64,000 nucleotides of DNA from an uncultured Christensenella sp. (GTDB taxonomy: Bacteria > Bacillota > Clostridia > Christensenellales > Borkfalkiaceae). The notes beneath the pieces were generated by a model. That model was not told where the DNA came from, searched no databases, and was given only the letters and a program-made list of their open reading frames with translations. Position 1 is the first letter of the stretch; each line of letters opens with the position of its first letter. The position numbers and the translations under genes are program-made. The stretch spans positions 1-64,000 of the forward strand of contig CAJTOY010000005.1 in assembly GCA_910578195.1 (NCBI GenBank), written 5' to 3'. Below are positions 37,368 to 45,550 of the stretch, one piece after another.

Positions 37368-38513
37368 ATGAAGATATGTGCAATAATCTGTGAATTTAAT
37401 CCATTTCACAACGGGCATAAATATCTGATTGAAAAAGCGAAACGTCAATCGGACTGCGACGCCGTTCTCTGTATCATGAGCGGCAATTTCACCCAGCGCG
37501 GCGAGGTCTGCATTTTCGACAAATACACCCGCGCAAGGCACGCCATAGCGGGCGGCGCGGATTGCGTGATACAGCTGCCCGCTCCCTTTGCCGTCGCGCC
37601 GGCGGAAATATTCGCGAAAGGCGCAATAAAAATTCTTTCGTCAATCCCCGACGTTACGGAAATAGCGTTCGGCTGTGAAAGCGCGGACGACTTTATCAAA
37701 GCCGCCGAATTACTTATTGACGAAAGCGCGCTTTTTAAAAAAGTTTTAAGCGAAAATCTCAATGCCGGCGAAAGCTACGTCAAAAGCTACGCGGCGGCGT
37801 TCGCCGCTTGCGGAGGAAAAAAAGCACTCGTCGAAAACCCCAACAATATTTTAGGGTTGGAATACGCAAAAGCTATTTTGAGAGCAAACGCAAATATTAA
37901 GCTTACACCCGTCCTTAGAAAGGGCGCGGGCTATAACGACGCGACAATCAAGGAAAATTTTTCTTCGGCGAGCGCGATAAGAAAAAATTTGTCCGACGGC
38001 GCGGTCTGGCGCAACGTACCCGATTTCGTTTACGCAGACTTCAAAAACGCGGTATCGCCCGAGGAATTCGAGTACGCGGCAAGGTTCAGCCTTTTCAACA
38101 CCTCGGCGGCTGATTTGAAAAAAGTTTACGGCTGCGGCGAGGGGCTTGAAAACAAGCTTAAAACCCTCGAAAACGAAAGCTATGAAAGCATTGTAGAAAA
38201 GTCGACCTCGAAGAGATACTCCTCCTCGCGCATAAGGCGGATACTTTGCGCGAATATGCTCGGGCTGCACGGCGCGGACACGGAAAGCTTTCTAAAAAGC
38301 GACTTGTATATAAAGCCGCTGGCGATAAAAAAAGAACGCGCCGACGAAATTTTATCGGCGCTTTCGAAATCAAGTTTCCCCGTGGTCTGCGGAATTTCCG
38401 ACGAGGGGCTGTCGGCAGAGGCAAAAAAATGCTTCGGGCGGGACAAATACGAATTTGCGCTTTACAACCATATCACCCGCACCGAGGGCAAGGATTACAT
38501 GATTTTAATATAA
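37368..38513 (+). CDS. tmcAL: tRNA(Met) cytidine acetate ligase
   Basis: Acetylates C34 of elongator tRNA-Met using acetate and ATP. IICEFNPFHNGHKYLIEKA at the start is the nucleotidyltransferase-like HxGH signature; SGNFTQRGE, GADCVIQLPAPFA and SASAIRKNL follow. Length 381 aa fits YlbM/TmcAL. First host gene to the right of the element. Start at 37368; the upstream AGAGGCAGAA acts as ribosome binding site. Its native promoter may have been replaced or separated by the insertion. Confidence 0.92.
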   Translation: MKICAIICEFNPFHNGHKYLIEKAKRQSDCDAVLCIMSGNFTQRGEVCIFDKYTRARHAIAGGADCVIQLPAPFAVAPAEIFAKGAIKILSSIPDVTEIAFGCESADDFIKAAELLIDESALFKKVLSENLNAGESYVKSYAAAFAACGGKKALVENPNNILGLEYAKAILRANANIKLTPVLRKGAGYNDATIKENFSSASAIRKNLSDGAVWRNVPDFVYADFKNAVSPEEFEYAARFSLFNTSAADLKKVYGCGEGLENKLKTLENESYESIVEKSTSKRYSSSRIRRILCANMLGLHGADTESFLKSDLYIKPLAIKKERADEILSALSKSSFPVVCGISDEGLSAEAKKCFGRDKYEFALYNHITRTEGKDYMILI

Positions 38514-38517
38514 AAAA

Positions 38518-38544
38518 ACAGCGGACTTTACGTCCGCTGTTTTT
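38518..38544. terminator. Bidirectional terminator
   Basis: ACAGCGGAC/GTCCGCTGT with A-run before and T-run after, between the convergent tmcAL and the zinc-ribbon gene. Confidence 0.9.
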
Positions 38545-38857
38545 AAAATAAGAAATTCAACATGAAGCCGAGAAACATATTTACGGCGCTTATTACAATG
38601 CCTGCAATTGCAAGACCTTTGTATGTAACGTCGTTGGGACCCGTGAAGTTTTTCACTCTGTTAAGACCTACTATCGAGCAAATCAAGCCGACAAGTCCTA
38701 TCAAGAACGAAAAAATGAAACCTACGAGCGCTATCGTATTCTTCTGTGCTACGGGCGCGGACTGTGTTGCCGTGGGAACGGTGCTTACAGCTACTCCGCA
38801 GTTAGGACAAACAACTGCGCCGTCGTCGATTTCTTTACCGCAATTCTTACAAAACAT
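38543..38857 (-). CDS. Zinc-ribbon membrane protein (DUF4190-like, 104 aa)
   Basis: N-terminal zinc ribbon (CKNCG at 4-8, CPNCG at 17-21), a Pro/Ala/Thr linker, then two transmembrane helices (about 43-65 and 82-102) in the arrangement IALVGFIFSFLIGLVGLI...GLAIAGIVISAVN of DUF4190-type proteins. Common in Clostridia, function unknown. Divergent from the XRE gene and possibly controlled by it through the shared intergenic operators. Confidence 0.85.
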   Translation of the reverse strand: MFCKNCGKEIDDGAVVCPNCGVAVSTVPTATQSAPVAQKNTIALVGFIFSFLIGLVGLICSIVGLNRVKNFTGPNDVTYKGLAIAGIVISAVNMFLGFMLNFLF

Positions 38858-38894
38858 TTTTTTATCCTCCCTAAATATTCTTTAAATATTTTAC

Positions 38895-38939
38895 CATAAT
38901 ACTGGGAAGGTATGCATTTTTCCCATAATATTGGGAAAA
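38895..38939. promoter_or_regulatory. Paired operators between divergent genes
   Basis: CCATAATACTGGGAA (about 38895) and CCCATAATATTGGGAA (about 38924) are near-identical repeats, each imperfectly palindromic, between the divergent zinc-ribbon and XRE genes. Likely binding sites of the XRE protein. Confidence 0.65.
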
Positions 38940-38947
38940 TATATAAT

Positions 38948-39151
38948 ATGGAAACTTTTGGGGAAAGATTAAGGTACTTACGACAGGAAAAAAACATAGG
39001 GCAAATTCAGCTTGCCAGGGAGCTTGACGTGGGCAAGTCAATCATAAGCTTGTGGGAGCAGGGACGGTGCGAACCGACTTTATCGAAGCTGATTGCCATT
39101 GCAAAGTTTTTCGACGTTTCGATTGATTTTCTCGCAGGATTGGAGTGTTAA
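38948..39151 (+). CDS. XRE-family transcriptional regulator (67 aa)
   Basis: Single Cro/C1-type helix-turn-helix filling the protein: LRYLRQEKNIGQIQLARELDVGKSIISLWEQGRCEPTLSKLIAIAKFFDVS. Start at 38948; an upstream ATG at 38912 lies inside the operator. Likely represses itself and the divergent membrane protein. Followed by a clear terminator. Confidence 0.9.
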   Translation: METFGERLRYLRQEKNIGQIQLARELDVGKSIISLWEQGRCEPTLSKLIAIAKFFDVSIDFLAGLEC

Positions 39152-39160
39152 AAGAAAAAA

Positions 39161-39192
39161 GCCGCAGCGCAATTTACGCTGCGGCTTTTATG
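39161..39192 (+). terminator. Intrinsic terminator after XRE gene
   Basis: GCCGCAGCG/CGCTGCGGC followed by TTTTAT; it also stands at the 3' side of the leftward RNase P RNA gene. Confidence 0.85.
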
Positions 39193-39204
39193 TCCAAATC
39201 GATT

Positions 39205-39545
39205 TGAGCTTAATCTGTAAGCCGAGTTCTGTCGTGTACGGTCATCTATCTACGCTTATAGTCGCCTATAAGTTTCAGCGATATTCACGGATAAAAGCGG
39301 ACGGGCAGCCCTCGAATTTAATCAGCCTTTATCCCAATCTTGCATCGGGTGGGGTTTAATTGGCTCCCTCCGTTACCGAAGGGACGGTGAGCTCTTACCT
39401 CGCCATTCCAACCTTACAGCAATTTGCTGCGGTATATTTCTGTTCACTTTCCTTGAAGTCGCCTTCTCCTGCCGTTAACAGGCACCCTTGCCCTATGATG
39501 CTCGGACTTTCCTCACGCAGTTTGCACTGCCCGCGACCGTAAAAT
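39205..39545 (-). ncRNA. rnpB: RNase P RNA
   Basis: Read on the minus strand it has the universal cores: GAGGAAAGTCCGAGC near the 5' end (P4 and CR-I), GGCAAGGGTGCC, GAATGGCGAGGTAAGAGCTC, and ACAGAACTCGGCTTACAG near the 3' end (P4 partner). It is the catalytic RNA that trims tRNA 5' ends. Ends are approximate. On the minus strand a TTTACT...TAAAAT promoter lies at about 39,570-39,598. Confidence 0.95.
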
Positions 39546-39670
39546 TAACTCAAATCTTGTTTATTTTAACACATTTATTATTTTAGTAAAGTATTTTCGG
39601 GTAATATTATTGATTTTTTTTATAAATTATTTTAAAATGTAGACTGAGAAAATTTTCGAGGAAATGCTAT

Positions 39671-41089
39671 ATGAAGAAAACTAAAATTATTTGCACGCTC
39701 GGTCCCGCAAGCGACAACGAAAACGTTTTATCCGATTTGGTCGACGCGGGCATGAACGTTGCGAGGCTCAATTTTTCGCACGGCACGCACGACGAGCACG
39801 CGCAAAAAATTGCAATGATTAAAAATGTCAGAAACCGCAAAAAGGTCCCCCTCCCCATCATGCTCGACACCAAGGGTCCCGAATTCAGAATTAAAACCTT
39901 TTCAACAGGAAAGATAAAATTAAAGGACGGCGACACGTTTACTTTCACGACCGACGATATCGTCGGCGACAAAACGAGAGTTTCCGTTTCCTTTTCGGGG
40001 ATTTGCGAACAGCTTTTCCCCGGCGACAAAATTCTTTTGAACAACGGGCTTATGGTGTTCGAGGTAGTCAAGGTCGAAAAGCCCGACGTTATCTGCAAGA
40101 CCATTGTCGGCGGCGAGCTTTCGAACAGAAAAAGCATGTTCTTCCCCGACAAAGAACTCGATATGGTCTACCTCTCCGAGCAGGACAAGGCGGACTTGAA
40201 GTTCGGCGTCGAGCAAGGTGTTGATTTTGTCGCATGTTCGTTCGTGTCGAAGGCGCAAGACCTTATCGACGTCAGAAACTGGCTGAGAGAATGCGGTTCG
40301 CCCGACGGCGAAATCGAATTAATAGCGAAAATCGAAAGCCGCGCGGGAGTCAACAACCTCGACTCTATTCTGGACGTCAGCGACGGAATAATGGTCGCAA
40401 GGGGCGATTTGGGCGTGGAAGTCCCCTTCGAGGAGCTCCCCTCCATTCAAAAATCAATTATCAAGGCTTGCCGTATCCACGGCAAGCGCAGCATAACCGC
40501 AACCGAAATGCTGGAATCCATGATAAAACAGCCCCGACCCACACGTGCGGAAATTTCGGACGTAGCCAACGCGGTTTACGACGGTTCTTCCGCAATTATG
40601 CTTTCGGGCGAAACCGCGGCGGGCGCTTATCCCGTCGAAGCGGTCAAGGCAATGTCGAAAATCGCGGCGCAAGCGGAAGCGAACACAAACTATATCGCAT
40701 ATATCAAGGACAGCGACTATCATATCGAAAAACTTTCCGAAGCGCTTGCGCACTCCGCCTGCACACTCGCGCAGGACATAGAAGCAAACGTCATAGTGGT
40801 CTGTACCAGAACGGGCGGCACGGCAAAGACTGTTTCGCGCTTCCGTCCTTTGATTGATATCATAGGCATGACTACCGACGACAGGGCTTACAGAAAGCTT
40901 GCGCTCAGCTGGGGCGTTATCCCCGTAATGAGCGAGGAATTCTATTCGGTAGACGTCCTCTTCCACTACGCGAAACGCGCGGCAATGGAAACGGGGCTCG
41001 TCAAAAAGGGCGACAAAATCGTACTTACGGGCGGCACGCCGAACGGCAAAAGCGGAAACAGCAATCTTATCAACGTTGAAACGGTATAA
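39671..41089 (+). CDS. pyk: Pyruvate kinase
   Basis: Last step of glycolysis (PEP + ADP to pyruvate + ATP). N-terminal TKIICTLGPASDNE, LNFSHGTHDEH, DTKGPEFR, the catalytic-site stretch ELIAKIESRAGVNNLDSI and MVARGDLGVE, and SITATEMLESMI are textbook. At 472 aa it ends with the allosteric C domain and lacks the extra phosphohistidine-like C-terminal domain seen in Bacillus. Monocistronic: a strong terminator follows. Confidence 0.97.
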   Translation: MKKTKIICTLGPASDNENVLSDLVDAGMNVARLNFSHGTHDEHAQKIAMIKNVRNRKKVPLPIMLDTKGPEFRIKTFSTGKIKLKDGDTFTFTTDDIVGDKTRVSVSFSGICEQLFPGDKILLNNGLMVFEVVKVEKPDVICKTIVGGELSNRKSMFFPDKELDMVYLSEQDKADLKFGVEQGVDFVACSFVSKAQDLIDVRNWLRECGSPDGEIELIAKIESRAGVNNLDSILDVSDGIMVARGDLGVEVPFEELPSIQKSIIKACRIHGKRSITATEMLESMIKQPRPTRAEISDVANAVYDGSSAIMLSGETAAGAYPVEAVKAMSKIAAQAEANTNYIAYIKDSDYHIEKLSEALAHSACTLAQDIEANVIVVCTRTGGTAKTVSRFRPLIDIIGMTTDDRAYRKLALSWGVIPVMSEEFYSVDVLFHYAKRAAMETGLVKKGDKIVLTGGTPNGKSGNSNLINVETV

Positions 41090-41093
41090 TTTA

Positions 41094-41120
41094 AAAGCTC
41101 CCGAAATTCGGGAGCTTTAT
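41094..41120 (+). terminator. Intrinsic terminator of pyk
   Basis: AAAGCTCCCGAA/TTCGGGAGCTTT followed by ATTTTG. Confidence 0.9.
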
Positions 41121-41131
41121 TTTGTAAATTG

Positions 41132-41162
41132 GAAGCCCGCGCTTTAAAAAAGCGCGGGCTTC
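41132..41162. terminator. Second GC-rich hairpin
   Basis: GAAGCCCGCGCTTT/AAGCGCGGGCTTC. Probably the terminator for the leftward oxidoreductase operon that ends at 41253. Confidence 0.6.
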
Positions 41163-41252
41163 ACAGAGAGAATATGAAAAAAAGTTGTAAGTGTGTTCTT
41201 AACTGATTTACAAGCTTATTATAATCTCCGAATGTGTTCAAATTATGATAGT

Positions 41253-42788
41253 TTAATGATTTATATATTTTTCGTAAATTTTTTCTGCGGTGCGAAGTCC
41301 GTCAGCGGCGGAGCTTGTTATACCGCCCGAATACCCGCTGCCCTCGCCGCACGGATAAAAGCCCTTTAAGGAAAGACTTTCGCCGTTTTCGCCGCGCAGG
41401 ATTTTTAATGGCGACGAAAAGCGCGTTTCAACCCCGCTCAACACGGCGTCGGGGCACGCGAAGCCCTTCAAGCGGCGATTCATATCAGGCAAAGCCGCCT
41501 TCAACGCCTCCGCCGTTATTTTCGGCAACACCTCGCTTAAAGGCGCGAACGCCGTGCCCGCCGAATACGTCGGAATTACTTCGCCGAAAGCTTGCGAAAC
41601 TTTATCTTTTGCAAAGTCTTTATAAAGCTGTACGGGCGCGGAGTAGCTTCTTCCGCCCGCCTCGAACGCGCGGCGCTCGATTTCGCGCTGAAAACGCATA
41701 CCCGCAAATAAATCGGAAGCGCCGAAATCCTCGCGCTTCATTTGCACCATCAGCGCGGAATTTGAGTTTTCTCCGTTACGCGCGTAGAGGCTCATTCCGT
41801 TGGTCACTACGCCGCCATCCTCGCTCGCCGCGGGAATCACCACGCCGCCTGGGCACATGCAAAAGGTGAATACCGTCCTTTCGTGCGCGTGGGAGACGAG
41901 CTTATAGTCCGCGGTCGGAAGCATTTTAAAGCTTTTGCCGTACTGCGCAAACCCTATTTCCGAGGCGAGGTGTTCGATTCTCACGCCGACGGCAAAATCC
42001 CGCGCCTCCATTTCAAGCCCGCAATTATAAAGCCGCTCGAAGGTATCCCTCGCCGAGTGCCCTATCGCGGCGACCGCGCAGTCCGTGCGCAGTTCCTTTT
42101 CTTCGCCCGAACGCGTATTTTCGAGTATCAGCGTTTCGAGCGCGCCGTTTTTTTCGGTCAGACCGACAAACCGTGTGTTGAACATATACGTTCCGCCGTT
42201 AGCCTCAACGTACGCGCGGATATTTTTCAAAACATCGAATAAAACGTCGCTGCCGATATGCGGCTTGTTGAGATACAGCACTTCCTCGGGCGCGCCGAAT
42301 TTTGCGAACAGCTCCAACACGTCGCGGTTAAAACCGCTGTGGGTCTGGGTGTTGAGCTTGCCGTCCGAAAACGTGCCCGCGCCGCCCTCGCCGAACTGCA
42401 CGTTGGAATTGACGTTCAATATTTTTTCGCCGAAGAATTTTTTTATTGTCGCGCGGCGTTCCTCCACGGCTTCGCCGCGCTCGATTATTATCGGACGGAA
42501 GCCGCGCTCGATAAGCCGAAGCGCGCAGAAAAGTCCCGCGGGACCCGAGCCTATCACGGCGACCGCAGGGGGATTTTTTATTTTTTCGGGCGCAGGCTTT
42601 TGCGGCGCGCTTTCGTTGCCGAATTCTATCGAATACAGCCAGAAAATATTGCTTTTATCGCGCGCGTCGAGCGACTTTTTTATAATTCTGAAATACTTCA
42701 AGCCGCCGAGCGATTTTTTTGCTATTTCTAAAAGCTTGCCCTCGCCCTCGCCTATTTTAAGTTTTACGTTATCCAGCCGTTTAATCAT
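41253..42788 (-). CDS. FAD-dependent oxidoreductase (putative NAD(P)/FAD dehydrogenase, 511 aa)
   Basis: FAD-binding Rossmann fold IGSGPAGLFCALRLIERGFRPIIIERG (about 75-105), preceded by an ~70-aa N-terminal domain and followed by NVQFGEGGAGTFSDGKL, a signature of the uncharacterised 'FAD-dependent protein' family related to geranylgeranyl reductases and YtfP-like proteins. It ends with YPCGEGSGYSGGITSSAADG, which caps FAD. Start at 42788 gives an ATGA overlap with the upstream oxidoreductase gene. Substrate unknown. Confidence 0.85.
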   Translation of the reverse strand: MIKRLDNVKLKIGEGEGKLLEIAKKSLGGLKYFRIIKKSLDARDKSNIFWLYSIEFGNESAPQKPAPEKIKNPPAVAVIGSGPAGLFCALRLIERGFRPIIIERGEAVEERRATIKKFFGEKILNVNSNVQFGEGGAGTFSDGKLNTQTHSGFNRDVLELFAKFGAPEEVLYLNKPHIGSDVLFDVLKNIRAYVEANGGTYMFNTRFVGLTEKNGALETLILENTRSGEEKELRTDCAVAAIGHSARDTFERLYNCGLEMEARDFAVGVRIEHLASEIGFAQYGKSFKMLPTADYKLVSHAHERTVFTFCMCPGGVVIPAASEDGGVVTNGMSLYARNGENSNSALMVQMKREDFGASDLFAGMRFQREIERRAFEAGGRSYSAPVQLYKDFAKDKVSQAFGEVIPTYSAGTAFAPLSEVLPKITAEALKAALPDMNRRLKGFACPDAVLSGVETRFSSPLKILRGENGESLSLKGFYPCGEGSGYSGGITSSAADGLRTAEKIYEKYINH

Positions 42789-43939
42789 AATCTTTTCAAA
42801 ATTTCGTCCGCAACGAAAATCCCGCTCGTGAAAGCCCATTGCAGATTATAACCGCCGCAGTCGCCGTCGACGTCGAGCACCTCGCCCGCGAAAAATAAAT
42901 TTTTTACGAATTTGCTTTCGAGGCTGTCGGTCACACCGTCAGCTTCTATTCCGCCGCGCGTAACCTGCGCGTAGTCGAAGCCGAGCGTGCCCGCAACCGT
43001 CAAGGTAAAGTTTTTGAGGGTTTTAACGATATTGTTTACGTCCGCGCCGGCGCGCGCTATCACCGCCCTCCCGAGCTGGTTGTGAAGGGTTCCCGACAAA
43101 AGCTCGGTATCCGCGACGCCCGCTTTTTTTCTCGCGGTAAGATTTTCGTAAATCCTTTCGGCGGGAATATCGGGGAGAAATTCAAGCGAAATTTCAACTT
43201 CGGGCTTGTCCGTAATGTACGGCGAAAGCGAAAACACGGCATTGCCAGAAACGCCGTATTCGGTGAAAATCACGTCGCCGCGCACGGTTTTAAGCTTTTT
43301 CACGCCCGAAAATGCGGAAACATTACAGTCGGCGCGAATTCCCTTTAATGTCTTTATATGTTTGGTATCTGTTTTTACCTGAACAAGCGACGGATAAAGC
43401 GGCGTTGTTTTATGCCCGAACTTTTCGACGAGCGCATATGCCGAGCCGTCGGTTTTGAATTGCTTCTGCGCTTTTCCGCCCGCACAGAAAATAACGTATT
43501 CGGCTTGTATTTTTCTTCCGTCCGAGAGGGTCAGAGTAAAGCCCTTTTCTATATCCGTAACCCGCGTCGAAAGGATTATATCCGCCTTGCCTTTTAGCTT
43601 TCTCAAAAAGCTGTCGCAAAGCGCGGAGGCTTGTCTGCCAGAGGGGTATATCCTTCCCTTTTCGTCCGCGGTAAAAAGACAGTCGAAAACAGCCGAGCCC
43701 GCGTAGGGGTCGGCGCACGCGATTTTCGCCGCGAAGCGGGCTCCGCCGCCGAAATAGTGTTCGGGGGTCATATCGGTGTTCGATATATTGCCTTGTCCGT
43801 TGCCCGTTGCGGCAAGCTTTTTGCCGAGGCGGTCGCCCGCGTCGATTACCGCAATTTTAAGTTTTTTACTTTCGGCAAGGCGGACGGCGCACGCAAGCCC
43901 CGCCGCGCCGCCGCCTATTACCGCCGCATCATATTTCAT
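42785..43939 (-). CDS. HI0933/BaiN-family NAD(P)/FAD oxidoreductase (384 aa)
   Basis: N-terminal GGGAAGLACAVRLAESKKLKIAVID binds FAD. KKLAATGNGQGNISN is the HI0933 family signature (GR(K)xxxTGNGRCN-type), and GEVLDVDGDCGGYNLQWAFTSG closes the FAD site. Members include flavin reductases of bile-acid and amino-acid metabolism in gut Clostridia (BaiN, RdsA). Substrate cannot be told from sequence. First gene of a two-gene operon. Confidence 0.9.
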   Translation of the reverse strand: MKYDAAVIGGGAAGLACAVRLAESKKLKIAVIDAGDRLGKKLAATGNGQGNISNTDMTPEHYFGGGARFAAKIACADPYAGSAVFDCLFTADEKGRIYPSGRQASALCDSFLRKLKGKADIILSTRVTDIEKGFTLTLSDGRKIQAEYVIFCAGGKAQKQFKTDGSAYALVEKFGHKTTPLYPSLVQVKTDTKHIKTLKGIRADCNVSAFSGVKKLKTVRGDVIFTEYGVSGNAVFSLSPYITDKPEVEISLEFLPDIPAERIYENLTARKKAGVADTELLSGTLHNQLGRAVIARAGADVNNIVKTLKNFTLTVAGTLGFDYAQVTRGGIEADGVTDSLESKFVKNLFFAGEVLDVDGDCGGYNLQWAFTSGIFVADEILKRL

Positions 43940-43970
43940 ACGGTTATTTTATTACAATATAAGTCGGCTG

Positions 43971-44480
43971 TCAACCCGTAAGACCTTCCAATATTTCTTT
44001 CAGCGCTTGCAAATGCAGCCGTTCGTCTTCGAGTATCCGGTTTATTATCTTTTTGACTTGCTCGTCTTTCAGTCTTGTCAGCATTTTTACATAGAGTGCA
44101 ATCGCGCGTTTTTCGCTTAAAATATCGTCCTCTATCATATTGACGAGGTTACGCGAATAGGTGACGTACTTCGCCGAATAGAAATTGAAAGCAGTCGGCG
44201 GGTTCTGGCAATAAATGGGCTGCGCGCCGAGCGCCATTATTGTCTTGCCCAGAAGCTCCAAATGGAGCATTTCCGCAATCGCTATGCTTTCGATGGTGCG
44301 GGCGTACTTGTCGTAGCCTTGCCTGTCGAAGTTGAAAAAGTGGTAAAAATACTGCAAAATCGCGTTCAGCTCGCCGGTGGGCGAAGCGTACGCGGGGGAT
44401 ATGACCGCAAGACTGTAAGCGTCGGGGCAAAGTCCTTCTGTTGTGGGAAATTCTTCTTTCATTGTTAAAGGTTCAGGCAT
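43971..44480 (-). CDS. Ferritin-like di-iron/manganese-catalase-type protein (169 aa)
   Basis: Four-helix bundle with metal-ligand pattern: Glu in TGELNAILQY, ExxH in AEMLHLELLG, Glu in IEDDILSEKRAI, ExxxxH in ILEDERLHLQALKEI. Resembles manganese-catalase/CotJC and rubrerythrin-like ferritin-domain proteins of Clostridia. Start uncertain: 44480, 44462 and a GTG at 44528 are all possible and none has a good ribosome binding site. Likely an oxidative-stress or metal-storage protein. Confidence 0.75.
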   Translation of the reverse strand: MPEPLTMKEEFPTTEGLCPDAYSLAVISPAYASPTGELNAILQYFYHFFNFDRQGYDKYARTIESIAIAEMLHLELLGKTIMALGAQPIYCQNPPTAFNFYSAKYVTYSRNLVNMIEDDILSEKRAIALYVKMLTRLKDEQVKKIINRILEDERLHLQALKEILEGLTG

Positions 44481-44632
44481 AATGCCATAATATGAAAAAA
44501 TAAAAAGCGGCGTTACTGTGTATTTCACAGAAATAAAAAAAGAGAAAATATTCTACCACGCCTTGCTTTTTTATTTGGATTTTGTTATTATAATTATACG
44601 ATAAACAGAAATTTAATTATAGGAGGTTCTTT

Positions 44633-45457
44633 ATGAAAGGGAAAAAGTTGTTAATATCGTTGTTGCTACTTTGCATAATGCTTTTTGCAATCGCAGGTTG
44701 TTCAGATACAAATTCTATTGAGCATATAACCGATATGGAACGATTTTCCGATATGCAACAAACAACCGACAGCATTGACGTTAAATTCGATAATCATACG
44801 GGCAAGCCTTTTAATTTTACGATTGAAGCTGAAAACGATATTGCCAAAATAATGAATATTGTTTTGTCCGATAAACTAAAAAATCTCGGCAAAGAGTTTC
44901 CGCCCGGCGATAATACTTATATTACGATACATCAAGAAAAAAAAGCGTATAGTCTTTCGGTGCGAATCAACAACGAAAAAGATACTTATTATGCTTTTTC
45001 CGATAAACTGCAAAACAAAATTATTGAACTTGCAATAGCGCAAGGTGCTTATGATACGCAAGTAGGCGTTATCTATAAAGTCATTGATTTGCAAGAGATA
45101 GAAAGTGTGAAAGAAGAAAAAATAACCGTTGACGACAATACCACCCTTTTGAGTTTGTTAAATTCCGATTACTATAATTGCGAGTATTTTTATCTTATCG
45201 ATAGTGAAAATTGGGCGGAACGATATTATACAACGGGCATAACCGAAAACGAATTAGCGAAATTTCAATATAAAAGTCAAATTACATTAGGTGAAAATCG
45301 GTTGCTCGTAATGTGGCATATATATCAAAATTATAATGCCGAATCTTATTACTTAACAAGTCCGTCAATGAGTACAACAAACATTGATAAGTCATTTATG
45401 GAATTTGCTTTTGGACTTTGGCACAATTATTATTTAACTATTACGATAGTTTCTTAA
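44633..45457 (+). CDS. Predicted lipoprotein (274 aa)
   Basis: AGGAGG ribosome binding site and a lipoprotein signal peptide: KGKKLLISLLLLCIMLFA then lipobox AIAGC (Cys at about 23). The mature part is polar, moderately acidic and repeatedly beta-like, with no known domain recognised. The gene is AT-rich compared with its neighbours and single, so it may be a recent acquisition. Followed by a strong terminator shared with uvrA. Confidence 0.8.
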   Translation: MKGKKLLISLLLLCIMLFAIAGCSDTNSIEHITDMERFSDMQQTTDSIDVKFDNHTGKPFNFTIEAENDIAKIMNIVLSDKLKNLGKEFPPGDNTYITIHQEKKAYSLSVRINNEKDTYYAFSDKLQNKIIELAIAQGAYDTQVGVIYKVIDLQEIESVKEEKITVDDNTTLLSLLNSDYYNCEYFYLIDSENWAERYYTTGITENELAKFQYKSQITLGENRLLVMWHIYQNYNAESYYLTSPSMSTTNIDKSFMEFAFGLWHNYYLTITIVS

Positions 45458-45471
45458 AAGTTTGAAAGCAT

Positions 45472-45505
45472 AGCCCGCTATCTTCGCTTGCGAAGATAGC
45501 GGGCT
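45472..45505. terminator. Bidirectional terminator
   Basis: AGCCCGCTATCTTCGC/GCGAAGATAGCGGGCT with a TTGC loop and TGTTTGTTTG after, between the lipoprotein gene and the convergent uvrA. Confidence 0.9.
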
Positions 45506-45550
45506 GTTTGTTTGTCGGCGGCAAATACCGTTTACCGTCCGTTTTTCATT

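Noticed and set aside
39410..39430. TACAGCAA in the + strand as another member of the Y-like RNA family.
   Set aside because: It lies inside the RNase P RNA gene (read on the other strand) and has no closing stem; chance match.
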